From NCBI RefSeq assembly GCF_001636615.1, contig NZ_LGEK01000017.1, positions 62,001 to 126,000 of the forward strand: a stretch of 64,000 nucleotides of DNA. The letters are read 5' to 3'. A program made the translations under genes and the position numbers. Positions within the stretch are counted from its first letter, which is position 1, and the number at the start of each line of letters is the position of its first letter. Below are positions 1 to 7,490 of the stretch, piece after piece. The notes beneath the pieces are model-generated. The model did not search any database and was not told the DNA's origin. It saw only the letters and a list, made by a program, of their open reading frames with translations. This DNA is from Mucilaginibacter sp. L294. GTDB taxonomy: Bacteria; Bacteroidota; Bacteroidia; Sphingobacteriales; Sphingobacteriaceae.

Positions 1-135
1 GGTGGGTTAATTACCTTCCCGGGTGGCGTTGTTTTAAAAGATGGCAGTGGTAAAATAGTTGGCGCCATCGGTGTATCCGGCGGTTCGGTTGATCAAGATC
101 ACGAAGTGGCCTCAGCAGGTGCAGCTGCGTTATAA
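1..135 (+). CDS. GlcG/HbpS-like heme-binding family protein, C-terminal fragment
   Basis: Only the last 44 codons lie in the window; the 5' end is cut off. The frame is open from base 1 to TAA at 133-135. The visible residues ([18 protein letters not shown], then [26 protein letters not shown]) match the conserved C-terminal block of the GlcG/HbpS family (DUF336), where the sheet strand is followed by a G-V-S-G-G turn and a D-x-x-V/H-A-x-A-G-A helix. Members bind heme or cobalamin-like ligands, or are of unknown role beside glycolate and diol catabolism genes. Whether this one is secreted cannot be seen. A terminator hairpin follows directly. Confidence 0.7.
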   Translation, partial: GGLITFPGGVVLKDGSGKIVGAIGVSGGSVDQDHEVASAGAAAL

Positions 136-155
136 TATTTAAAACATAAATTGAT

Positions 156-187
156 AAAAATGCTGCCCGCAGGGGTGGCATTTTTTA
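156..187 (+). terminator. Rho-independent terminator, probably bidirectional
   Basis: AAAAATGCTGCCC pairs with GGGTGGCATTTTT around a GCAG loop (one mismatched position), followed by a T run. It ends the GlcG-like gene. The A run on the other side would let it also serve the converging minus-strand DUF1801 gene that ends at 185. Confidence 0.75.
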
Positions 188-535
188 TTTGGTATAGTAT
201 TGAACAACCTCTTTCAAAATGCCATCTATCAATTCCATCGGCAGGTCTTTGTTTGGGTCGATGATAAGAATTTTCATCCTGGCCCTTTTTTCAATAATAA
301 GATCTGGATGGCTGATATGTTTACCCTCAACAATGCCCAGGTAGGGTAGCAGCAGCTTTTTATGCACCCACAGGTAACACATCATTTTGCCTTTGTAACA
401 GAAGAAAGGCATGCCGTACTTCCAGGCTTCGGTTATATGATCGTCGAGTTTTAAAATATGCCCGCGCATAAATTGCAGGCAACTTTTGGTTGGCTCAGGG
501 TGCTGCAAAAAGTAATTGTCTATCGGGCGAAGCAT
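185..535 (-). CDS. DUF1801 (YdhG-like) domain protein
   Basis: A 116-residue cytosolic protein with no signal peptide or membrane segment. The central block (ITEAWKYGMPFFCYKGKMMCYLWVHKKLLLPYLGIVEG) is typical of the DUF1801/YdhG family: a W-x-Y-G-x-P-x-F strand, a second strand with K-x-x-x-Y-L, and a C-terminal helix. Structural members have a frataxin-like fold and some are described as iron-chaperone-like; the role here is unknown. The length is normal for a single-domain member. The start at 535 begins with M-L-R-P-I-D and gives a standard N-terminal helix. It is monocistronic and tail-to-tail with the preceding gene. Confidence 0.75.
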   Translation of the reverse strand: MLRPIDNYFLQHPEPTKSCLQFMRGHILKLDDHITEAWKYGMPFFCYKGKMMCYLWVHKKLLLPYLGIVEGKHISHPDLIIEKRARMKILIIDPNKDLPMELIDGILKEVVQYYTK

Positions 536-627
536 AAATAAAAGTATTGATAATAATTAAGTTTAGCAGGGTTCCTTCCGGGAGATACTGCGGCGATATC
601 GGCCTGCGAAACGTTAAGTTCACCAAT

Positions 628-775
628 CGTTCCTATGGAACGAAACTACCGAATGTATTATTCCTACCAACCAGGCGTTCCGCTGGAACGAAAAAGAACT
701 GCCGTTAGCGTGCCGTAGGTACGCGTCGTCGGTAGGTACAACACGAAAACATCCATTTACGTTCCGTAGGAACGT
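628..775. repeat. Cluster of four small REP-like palindromes
   Basis: Four short inverted repeats built on CGTTCC-nnn-GGAACG lie within 150 bp: 628-642 (CGTTCCTATGGAACG), 676-690 (CGTTCCGCTGGAACG), 709-723 (CGTGCCGTAGGTACG, imperfect) and 759-775 (ACGTTCCGTAGGAACGT). The arms are conserved while the 3-nt centre varies, as expected for hairpin-forming repetitive extragenic palindromes. They fill the 536-818 gap, which has no credible gene. Confidence 0.7.
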
Positions 776-818
776 TTGGTGCTATCCGCCCATTCAAGCG
801 TCTACGTTTGATTGGGCA

Positions 819-851
819 CAAAAAAGCCCGCAATTTTCATTGCAGGCTTTC
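819..851 (-). terminator. Rho-independent terminator of the S9 peptidase gene
   Basis: AAAGCCCGCAAT and ATTGCAGGCTTT pair around TTTC with one G-U pair. The A run at 818-826 is a U run on the minus-strand transcript. It lies 28 bp past the stop of the peptidase gene. Confidence 0.85.
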
Positions 852-878
852 TCAGAAATATAAACTTGTCGCGGTTTT

Positions 879-3194
879 TTAGCGTTGGCTTGTTTTGGGT
901 TTTATCTCGTAATCGTGAGGCGGTTCGGCACCTAACAGGTTTTTTACAAAATAATCCCAGCGGCGGCGCATCATGTAATAGGTGTACTGGCCGTAACCAT
1001 GCGGGCTGTTAGGGAATATCACCAGGTCGAAGCTTTTGTTTGCTTTTTCAAGCGCTTCGGCTACCAGCAGGGTATTGTATGGCGGCACATTATTATCCAA
1101 CATGCCGTGGGCAAGCATCAGTTTACCCTTCAGGTTTTTGGCGAAGTTTTGATTGGCCTGCGCATCGTAGTTGGAGTTTTCAACCAAACCATTATAGCGT
1201 TCGCCCCAGTCATCCTCGTAGTTGCGGTTCTCGTGGTTGCCTGATTCGGAGATCCCTACCTTAAAGAAATCGGGGTAGCGGAACATAGCTGTTGCGGTTG
1301 CAAAGCCACCACCCGAGTGGCCCCAGATACCCACTTTGGTCGTATCGATAGGGTACTGTGCCGATAGCTGTTTGATGGCGGTTATTTGGTCGGGAAGGGT
1401 ATTATCGCCCATATTGCCATAGCTCATATCGTGGAAGCTTTTTGAACGCAGCGGGTTGCTGGTACCTTCTATTACCACCACAATAAAGCCTAATTCGGCC
1501 AACGCCTGGTGGTCGCCCCTTGATGCCGCGAACGACCAGTTGCCCACACTACCGCCTTGCGGGCCGGGGTAGATATAATCGATAACCGGGTATTTTTTGC
1601 CGGTCTCTATTTTTGTTGGTGTAAACACCAGGCCGTAAATATCAGTGGTTTTATCGGCCGCTTTTACTTTAACGGGGATGGGTGCTTTCCAACCGGTAGC
1701 TACCAATCTGGAAATATCTGTTTTTTCTAAAGTAGCAACCATTTTGCCCTTCATATCGCGCAGTACGGTAACGGGCGCAATGTTTGGTTGAGAGTAGCTA
1801 TCAACAAAGTAATTATCATCGGGCGATAGGCTGACTGTATGGTTGCCATCCTCGGGCGTAAGCAGGGTTAAGCCTTTACCATTAAAACCAATTTTGTAAA
1901 AATGCGAGAAGTATGGGTTCCCCGGCTCGCGGCCACCGGCAGCAAAGTAAAGCAAGCGGTTTTTCTCATCAACCTTAAGCAGTTTGGTTACTACAAAATC
2001 GCCTTTGGTTATTTGGTTTTTTAGTTTGCCGGTTGTGGCATCGTACAGGTAAAGATGGCCCCAGTTATCACGTTCAGAGAACCAGATGATCTCTTTTGAT
2101 GCAGGCAGGTAACGCCAGTTAATTGCGCTCCAACCCGATTCGTATTGCGTTTTAACCGTCTCCTCAAAAACCTCGCGTACCGCGCCGGTAGTTGCATCAG
2201 CGATACGTACTTTTTCGTTCTTATGATCGCGGGACGTAGATACAAAGGCAAGCTCGCTGCCATCGTTGTTCCAGTTTACATCATTAAGCGTACCGTTGCT
2301 TGTTATATTATCACTTAGTGTTGAGCGGTGCGGATCAGGCGCTATGTTAAAACGGATCACCTTTGCATTATCTACATCAACAATTACCCGCTGTATGGTG
2401 ATGATCTCTTTATCGCCCGGCAGGGGGTATTTCCATGCTTTAAGAGTTGGTTTTCCCACGTTGGTGGTAACCAGGTACATATCGCTGGCGTTGCGCTGGT
2501 CCTGCTGAAAGGTGGCCACCTTTTTAGAATCGGGCGACCATGATACGATAGCTCTGTCGCTGACTGCCCAGCCGGCGTTATCCGTGGCGTACCCAAAATC
2601 TTTTATACCATCGGTAGTCAGCTGGGTTTGTTTGCCTGTGGCTACATCGCGTACCCAAAGGTTATAATCTTTAATGAACACGGCCCGTTTACCATCAGGC
2701 GATAACACCTCGTTGCCACCGCCACGTGCAGCGCGATCCGGTTTGTCTGCCTGAGTTTTAGAAGTATCTGTAGTTAGCTGGTTGTTTTGCGGGTTGTATG
2801 CCCATTTTTTATCATCGGCGGTAAACAAAACGGTTTTGCCGTCGGCCGTATAGTTTATACTTTGAAAAGGTAATTTATTGGCATCGTACTTTTTACCGCC
2901 CGAGGCAACAAGTGCATCGGCCAGTTTTTGCGCGTCGAAAGCTGTTGCGCGCGTTTTCCTTGTAGGATCAACCAGGATAAATTCGCTGCCTTGGGCGGTG
3001 GTAACGCGGTACCATAGCTTATTACCCGGTAACCAGTTTGGCTTGATGCCGGCGTGGTCAATAAGTGGTTCGGTATTAAAACTTAAAAAGCTTTCGGCAT
3101 GCTCATAATCTTTAGCTGTTACCGGGGCCTGCTGCTGGGCATTTGCGCTGAGTGCCAGCACAAATGCCGTTGCAGTTAATAGGTATTTATTCAT
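879..3194 (-). CDS. Secreted S9 family dipeptidyl-peptidase (DPP4-type)
   Basis: A 771-residue serine peptidase with a cleavable signal peptide (MNKYLLTATAFVLALSANAQ). Residues about 40-500 form the eight-bladed DPP-IV N-terminal beta-propeller; residues about 520-750 form the alpha/beta-hydrolase catalytic domain. The nucleophile elbow is G-H-S-G-G-G with Ser627, and the rest of the triad is Asp700 (in HGMLDNNVP) and His732 (in PNSPHGYG). Family members release N-terminal dipeptides, often X-Pro, from oligopeptides in the periplasm. The length is normal for bacterial DPP4-like enzymes. It is transcribed alone, with hairpins on both sides. The elbow G-H-S-G-G-G differs from the G-W-S-Y-G-G of classical DPP4, so the exact specificity is open. 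Confidence 0.92.
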   Translation of the reverse strand: MNKYLLTATAFVLALSANAQQQAPVTAKDYEHAESFLSFNTEPLIDHAGIKPNWLPGNKLWYRVTTAQGSEFILVDPTRKTRATAFDAQKLADALVASGGKKYDANKLPFQSINYTADGKTVLFTADDKKWAYNPQNNQLTTDTSKTQADKPDRAARGGGNEVLSPDGKRAVFIKDYNLWVRDVATGKQTQLTTDGIKDFGYATDNAGWAVSDRAIVSWSPDSKKVATFQQDQRNASDMYLVTTNVGKPTLKAWKYPLPGDKEIITIQRVIVDVDNAKVIRFNIAPDPHRSTLSDNITSNGTLNDVNWNNDGSELAFVSTSRDHKNEKVRIADATTGAVREVFEETVKTQYESGWSAINWRYLPASKEIIWFSERDNWGHLYLYDATTGKLKNQITKGDFVVTKLLKVDEKNRLLYFAAGGREPGNPYFSHFYKIGFNGKGLTLLTPEDGNHTVSLSPDDNYFVDSYSQPNIAPVTVLRDMKGKMVATLEKTDISRLVATGWKAPIPVKVKAADKTTDIYGLVFTPTKIETGKKYPVIDYIYPGPQGGSVGNWSFAASRGDHQALAELGFIVVVIEGTSNPLRSKSFHDMSYGNMGDNTLPDQITAIKQLSAQYPIDTTKVGIWGHSGGGFATATAMFRYPDFFKVGISESGNHENRNYEDDWGERYNGLVENSNYDAQANQNFAKNLKGKLMLAHGMLDNNVPPYNTLLVAEALEKANKSFDLVIFPNSPHGYGQYTYYMMRRRWDYFVKNLLGAEPPHDYEIKPKTSQR

Positions 3195-3297
3195 TAAAAG
3201 GTCAGTTAGTAAAACAAACCAAAGTAAAGCAAATTCTTATTTAATACAATGCTTGCATAGTATAATGATTGTTACAGAAAAGCATATAGACTGAAAA

Positions 3298-3332
3298 AAA
3301 TAAGGCGTCCGGTTTTTCCGGACGCCTTATGA
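3298..3332 (-). terminator. Strong Rho-independent terminator of the repeat-protein gene
   Basis: A perfect 13-bp stem (ATAAGGCGTCCGG / CCGGACGCCTTAT) with a TTTTT loop at 3300-3330. The A run at 3294-3300 gives a U run on the minus strand. It lies 34 bp after the stop of the upstream minus-strand gene and separates it from the S9 peptidase gene. Confidence 0.92.
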
Positions 3333-3363
3333 GTAAAATATGCTAAACAGGCGGCATTGCGGC

Positions 3364-5361
3364 CTAATTTCTTTTTACTCCCTTTTCTGATATACTTCTC
3401 CCTGAGGGTTGCTCAGGTGCGGTAACTGTAAATTTATAATCGCCGGCCTCAATTCCGTTTAATTCAAACTCACCATTATCATTAGTGGTGATCACTATCA
3501 TGTTGCCACCGGGGTTTTTACCACCCTTTACAACAACGCCACCAATTGGGCTACCGGGAGAAAAAACCATATTCTTTGGCCTTCCTTTAGTGCTCGATAC
3601 CCCTTTTTCAGAGATGCTTTTGCTTGCACCCTGGCTTACTGCGCCTGCCCCGCTTTGTAAACCACTGGCAACCTTTTCGCCAAAATTAGCACCCTGGGTT
3701 TGTTTGGTGCTTGTGGGTGTCATAGAAAGGCGGTTGGATGCAGCGTCTTCGCTTCTTTTTATGCCTTTTTCGTTAATGCTTTTGCCTGCCGGTTGTTCGG
3801 GCGCGGTAATGGTGAATTTATAATCACCAACCTCCAATCCTTTTAGTTCTATCACGCCGTTATTGTCAGTGACAACAGCTATCATACTCCCACCAGGATT
3901 TTTGCCACCCTTTACAATGATACCGCCTATAGGGTTACCGGCAGCAAGTGCGCTGGTTTCAACCCTGCGCCCGCCAGTGTATGTTCTGTGCTCATCGGTT
4001 GTGGCTTCTGCGTTTGAAGGTTCAGGCGCGGTAACTGTAAATTTATAATCGCCTGCTTCTATTCCGTTTAATTCAAATTCACCGTTATCATTAGTGGTGA
4101 TCACCATCATGCTGCCACCGGGGTTTTTGCCACCTTTTACAATAATGCCACCAATTGGGTTGCCGGGAGAAAAAACCATATTCTTAGGCCTCCCTTTAGT
4201 ACTTGATACCCCTTTTTCAGAGATGCTTTTGCCTGCTGGTTCTTCAGGAGCGATAACTGTAAACTTATAATCACCTGCTTCAAGTCCTTTTAATTCTATC
4301 TCTCCGTTATTATTGGCAACAACACCTATCATATTCTCACCAGGATTTTTACCACCTTTTACAATAACACCTTTAATTGGCTGGCCGGCAACAAGTGCAC
4401 TGGTTTCAACCCTGCGCCCGCCAGTGTATGTTCTGTGTTCATCAGTTGTTGCCTGCGCATTAGTTAAAGGCTCTTCCACTGCACCGATATAACGCATGCC
4501 GCCATCTCCCGGTTTTGTAACCTTACCCCTATAATGGCGCCTGCTGCTTTCAGAGCCACCGCCTCCAAATCCCCAGCTAATGCCGGCGGTTACCGCAATG
4601 GTTTGGTACCTGCTTACTACTGATTGCTCATTACGTGTGCCTGTGGTAAGCTGCATAGCCTCGTACATGTTTTTGTCGGTAAAACCACCCGCCGGTACCA
4701 GGCGGCTTTGGGTGGTAGTTATCTTCGGGCCTACATTTAGCCCTCCGGCTGCATAAAAGCTCAGGTTGCCGGCTATGGGGTAGCTAACTTTAAATTGAGG
4801 TTTAAAAACAAAACCTGTCCTTTTTATGGGTTGCGATTCTAAAAGCACAACGGTTTGCGTTGTGCCGTTAACCATTACCTGGCTATTTTGGGTAAAGCCA
4901 TCTTGTTTTAAACTAAAATACGCCCCGCTAACAGATGGCGATAAAGTGACCTTCCCTAAAGTAAAATCGGCCTGTAAGCCGGCCAGCCCGGTAAACCCCG
5001 TGCTATTTGCCGAACCTTTTTGATCGCTGATTATATTTAAATCCCCGGTGTATAGCTTGTACATTTTTTGTGTTGGCCCTACACCGGGGAGTAAATTTTT
5101 AGCTGAGTTATACTCTGTACCGGCAATGATGCCCAGGGCAAACTTGCCGCTCCCTTTTACAGATCCGTCCCAACCCTTGCGTGCAAATGGTACAAAAACA
5201 TTGGTATTAATAAGGTACCCGTTACCAATCAATGCTTCGTTTTTTAACGCTGATGAAGTGGTGCTAATGCCGCCACCTATCGAAACTACCGCTGAAGGTG
5301 CCTGCGCCAATGCCATTGTACTTACAAATGGCAGTATAAATATTGATAAATACTTTTTCAT
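3364..5361 (-). CDS. Secreted protein with outer-membrane-like N-terminal part and four internal KGGKNPGG repeats
   Basis: A 665-residue protein with a signal peptide (cleavage near MALAQ-AP). Residues about 25-265 alternate hydrophobic and polar residues with many aromatic turns and end in AVTAGISWGFGGG, resembling a small outer-membrane beta-barrel. Residues 300-665 contain four copies of a module of about 48 residues (near 326-374, 400-447, 475-522 and 603-650): G-x-P-I-G-G-x-x-V-K-G-G-K-N-P-G-G, then T-x-N-G-E-x-E-L, then G-D-Y-K-F-T-V-x-A-P-E. The module looks like a carboxypeptidase-regulatory (prealbumin-like) beta-sandwich. Two linker types (TTDEHRTYTGGRRVETSAL and SISEKGVSSTKGRPKNMVFSP) alternate between modules, pointing to block duplication. 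No function is recognised. Confidence 0.75.
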   Translation of the reverse strand: MKKYLSIFILPFVSTMALAQAPSAVVSIGGGISTTSSALKNEALIGNGYLINTNVFVPFARKGWDGSVKGSGKFALGIIAGTEYNSAKNLLPGVGPTQKMYKLYTGDLNIISDQKGSANSTGFTGLAGLQADFTLGKVTLSPSVSGAYFSLKQDGFTQNSQVMVNGTTQTVVLLESQPIKRTGFVFKPQFKVSYPIAGNLSFYAAGGLNVGPKITTTQSRLVPAGGFTDKNMYEAMQLTTGTRNEQSVVSRYQTIAVTAGISWGFGGGGSESSRRHYRGKVTKPGDGGMRYIGAVEEPLTNAQATTDEHRTYTGGRRVETSALVAGQPIKGVIVKGGKNPGENMIGVVANNNGEIELKGLEAGDYKFTVIAPEEPAGKSISEKGVSSTKGRPKNMVFSPGNPIGGIIVKGGKNPGGSMMVITTNDNGEFELNGIEAGDYKFTVTAPEPSNAEATTDEHRTYTGGRRVETSALAAGNPIGGIIVKGGKNPGGSMIAVVTDNNGVIELKGLEVGDYKFTITAPEQPAGKSINEKGIKRSEDAASNRLSMTPTSTKQTQGANFGEKVASGLQSGAGAVSQGASKSISEKGVSSTKGRPKNMVFSPGSPIGGVVVKGGKNPGGNMIVITTNDNGEFELNGIEAGDYKFTVTAPEQPSGRSISEKGVKRN

Positions 5362-5455
5362 AATATGGTTTGTTATAAGGTTAACTAAATCTATATAAGT
5401 TGCCCGCCAGATTTGTTACCCCCTGAAAACCATATTGATCAGAAGTATTTTAAAA

Positions 5456-6058
5456 TTAGTTCAGTATGATACTGCTGATGCCTTTTTCTACCGCGGTATC
5501 CTGTATGCCCGGTATTGCGGTACCCTCTATTCTGAAGATAGTAATATCAGTAAGACCAATATGGCTCAGGATGGTTTTTAAATAAGGCTCAATAAAATCA
5601 AATGGTTGCATAGGCCCTTCTGTATATATGGCCCCGGTAGTTTCAGCGATGTACACTTTTTTACCTTTTATCAGGCCTTCTGCGCCATTCTCATCATATT
5701 TAAAGGTAACACCAGCCCTTACAATATGGTCAAGCCAGGCCTTTAATGCCGAATGGATGGTGAAGTTGTACATAGGTGCACCTATCACAATAATATCAGC
5801 ATCCAGTATATCCTGTATAGCATCGTCAGAGTGTTTTACGGCTATTATGTTTTCCGGTGTCCTGCTTTCGGCCGGGGTGAAGAAGGAGGTAAGGTGGGCC
5901 TCTTCCAGATGTGGGAAGTGCTGGTTAACCAGGTCGGTTTCTTTCACCGTACTGCCGGGATATTCGGCCTTTAGCTTTTCTATAATGGCGTTTCCTAATT
6001 TAATGCTGAAAGATGCCGCGCCCCTTGGGCTGGAAATGATATGAAGTATTTTTTTCAT
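5456..6058 (-). CDS. azoR: FMN-dependent NADH-azoreductase
   Basis: A 200-residue flavodoxin-fold oxidoreductase of the AzoR/acyl-carrier-phosphodiesterase-like family, which reduces azo dyes and quinones with NADH by a two-electron route. Visible features are the N-terminal strand and FMN-phosphate loop (ILHIISSPRGAASFSIKL), the central IVIGAPMYNFTIHSALKAWLDHI motif that contacts the isoalloxazine, and the KKVYIAETTGAIY segment. The length is normal and the protein is cytosolic. It is divergent from an HxlR-type regulator gene across 110 bp holding a 42-bp perfect palindrome. That matches the Bacillus arrangement in which an HxlR-family thiol sensor (YodB) represses an azoreductase, so quinone detoxification is likely. 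Confidence 0.93.
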   Translation of the reverse strand: MKKILHIISSPRGAASFSIKLGNAIIEKLKAEYPGSTVKETDLVNQHFPHLEEAHLTSFFTPAESRTPENIIAVKHSDDAIQDILDADIIVIGAPMYNFTIHSALKAWLDHIVRAGVTFKYDENGAEGLIKGKKVYIAETTGAIYTEGPMQPFDFIEPYLKTILSHIGLTDITIFRIEGTAIPGIQDTAVEKGISSIILN

Positions 6059-6080
6059 CGTGTTTGATTTTTTATCTGGC

Positions 6081-6088
6081 CAAAACTA
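6081..6088 (-). promoter_or_regulatory. -7 promoter element of the azoreductase gene
   Basis: On the minus strand this reads TAGTTTTG, an exact match to the Bacteroidota sigma-ABfr -7 consensus TAnnTTTG, 23 bp before the ATG. The palindromic operator at 6112-6153 begins just upstream, where -33 contacts are expected. Confidence 0.6.
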
Positions 6089-6111
6089 TCTACATTTGCT
6101 TACATATTATT

Positions 6112-6153
6112 AGTACTATACAAAAGGTTAGTGCTAACCTTTTGTATAGTACT
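6112..6153. promoter_or_regulatory. 42-bp perfect palindrome, probable HxlR operator
   Basis: The arm AGTACTATACAAAAGGTTAG is followed by a TG centre and its exact reverse complement, with no mismatch. It lies midway between the divergent azoreductase and HxlR genes and within 25 bp of the regulator's start, so a bound dimer or tetramer could block both promoters. Confidence 0.8.
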
Positions 6154-6168
6154 TTGTAAATCAATGAG

Positions 6169-6525
6169 TTGAAAATTATGGCCGAGAGATCAGTACAAGA
6201 ATGTACCAGTAAATTAAACGCGATAGATGATGCGCTTTATGTAATTGGCGGTAAATGGAAATTGCGGGTAATAGCGTCTTTAAGAGAAGGTCACAAACGC
6301 TTTAATGAGATCCAGAGAGTTAGTGTGGGGATTTCTGCCAGGGTACTATCTAACGAGTTAAAGGAACTTGAAATGAATGGCTTTGTGAAAAGGACCGTGC
6401 ATACCCAAACACCTGTTGTGGTAGAATACGAACTGACGGATTATGCCGATACGCTCGAGGATTTATTCCTGGCCTTAGCGGAATGGGGCGAAATGCACCG
6501 CGATAAAATTAGAAGAGAAAGGTAA
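6169..6525 (+). CDS. HxlR family (MarR-like) transcriptional regulator
   Basis: A winged-helix regulator of 115-118 residues. The signature LYVIGGKWKLRVIASLREGHKRFNEIQR, then ISARVLSNELKELEMNGFVKR, is the classic HxlR core: the GGKWK N-cap, the recognition helix in S-x-R-V-L-S, and the wing. The start given is TTG at 6169; ATG at 6178 (M-A-E-R-S-V-Q-E-C) is an equally good choice and probably more likely. A single Cys lies 9 residues from that ATG. YodB of Bacillus has a conserved N-terminal Cys6 that senses quinones and disulfide stress, and this Cys lies at a comparable place. It very likely represses itself and the divergent azoreductase. Confidence 0.92.
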   Translation: MKIMAERSVQECTSKLNAIDDALYVIGGKWKLRVIASLREGHKRFNEIQRVSVGISARVLSNELKELEMNGFVKRTVHTQTPVVVEYELTDYADTLEDLFLALAEWGEMHRDKIRRER

Positions 6526-6576
6526 GCACATACTCCCACACGCTTTAGACATCTAAAAAACTGAAAATAAATTTGC

Positions 6577-6618
6577 GCAATCAAATGGTTGCGTTTATAT
6601 TTACAATCAAACGGTTGC
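6577..6618. promoter_or_regulatory. Two tandem near-palindromic ArsR operator candidates
   Basis: GCAATCAAATGGTTGC at 6577-6592 and ACAATCAAACGGTTGC at 6603-6618 share the pattern CAATCAAnnGGTTGC. Each is an imperfect inverted repeat and they start 26 bp apart. A near-consensus -7 box (TATATTTA, 6597-6604) lies between them, and the second copy ends 8 bp before the ATG of the ArsR-type gene. This is the expected layout for autorepression. Confidence 0.65.
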
Positions 6619-6625
6619 AAATATA

Positions 6626-6955
6626 ATGATGAGAAGAGATGTTTTCCAGGCCATTGCCGACCCTACACGCAGGGCTATAATTGCCTTACTGGCTTTACAA
6701 GCCATGACGCCGAACGCGCTGGCCAATCATTTTGACAGCAGCAGGCAAGCCGTATCAAAACACATTAAAATATTAACCGAATGCGAATTGGTGCAGCAAA
6801 AGCAAGCAGGCAGGGAGATCTATTATCATTTTAACCCCGAAAAAATGAAAGAAGTAGATATATGGCTGGAACAATTTAAAGCCATGTGGGACGACCGCTT
6901 TAACCAATTAGATAACCTATTAAAAAACAATAAAACTAAAAATTATGGCAAATAA
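6626..6955 (+). CDS. ArsR/SdpR family winged-helix repressor
   Basis: A 109-residue regulator: [17 protein letters not shown], then [30 protein letters not shown] (helix-turn-helix with the S-R-Q-A-V-S-K-H recognition helix), then the wing [10 protein letters not shown], and a C-terminal dimer helix with W-x-x-x-x-x-x-M-W. There are no metal-binding Cys motifs, so this is the SdpR-like non-metal subgroup. It overlaps the next gene, an SRPBCC protein, by 11 bp (ATG inside AATTATGGCAAATAA). The ArsR-SRPBCC pairing is widespread and the SRPBCC partner is usually the main target. Two ATG codons are adjacent at 6626 and 6629; either could be the start. Confidence 0.93.
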   Translation: MMRRDVFQAIADPTRRAIIALLALQAMTPNALANHFDSSRQAVSKHIKILTECELVQQKQAGREIYYHFNPEKMKEVDIWLEQFKAMWDDRFNQLDNLLKNNKTKNYGK

Positions 6956-7436
6956 GCAAACGGAGATCAGCAAAGATCTGCCAAACAAAAAACTAAATGT
7001 TGTGCGCGAATTTGAAGCACCTGTAGCAGATGTATGGGAAGCATGGACAGATGCCGATACGCTTGACCAGTGGTGGGCGCCAAGGCCATGGAAGGCACAA
7101 ACCAAATCAATGGATTTTAGAGATGGTGGCAGGTGGATCTACAGCATGAATGGCCCGCAGGGCGAACGCTCATGGTGCCGGGTTGATTTTAATAACATTA
7201 TTGCCGGTAATAGTTTTGGCGCTGCTGTTAGTTTTTGTGACGAGGATGGCAATAAAGATGCATCCTTCCCGGAGATGAACTGGGTTGCTACCTTTAACGC
7301 TATTGGCGACGATACAAAGGTTGAGGTTGCAATAACCTTCCCAACAACTGCCGACATGGAAAAAATAGTGGGCATGGGCTTCAGTGAAGGCTTTACCATG
7401 GCACATGGCAACCTGGACGAATTGCTGGCCAAATAA
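6945..7436 (+). CDS. SRPBCC (AHSA1/START-like) domain protein
   Basis: A 163-residue cytosolic protein of the Aha1-C/CalC-like SRPBCC superfamily, a helix-grip fold with a deep hydrophobic pocket. Motifs are the N-terminal strand [28 protein letters not shown], the middle strands [18 protein letters not shown] and [22 protein letters not shown], and the long C-terminal helix [16 protein letters not shown]. It is translationally coupled to the ArsR repressor before it (11-bp overlap). The ligand is unknown. A hairpin terminator follows at 7454. Confidence 0.9.
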   Translation: MANKQTEISKDLPNKKLNVVREFEAPVADVWEAWTDADTLDQWWAPRPWKAQTKSMDFRDGGRWIYSMNGPQGERSWCRVDFNNIIAGNSFGAAVSFCDEDGNKDASFPEMNWVATFNAIGDDTKVEVAITFPTTADMEKIVGMGFSEGFTMAHGNLDELLAK

Positions 7437-7453
7437 ATTCAAACTAATTTATA

Positions 7454-7490
7454 TAAGGGCTGCCTTGTTTGGGGTGGCCTTTTTTATTTT
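7454..7490 (+). terminator. Rho-independent terminator of the ArsR-SRPBCC operon
   Basis: AAGGGCTGCC pairs with GGTGGCCTTT, using three G-U pairs, around TTGTTTGG, followed by TTTTTATTTT. The T run overlaps the stop of the converging minus-strand kinase gene. Confidence 0.75.

Noticed and set aside
3485..3823. Plus-strand open frames opposite the repeat protein
   Set aside because: They mirror the KGGKNPGG modules on the other strand and repeat with the same period.
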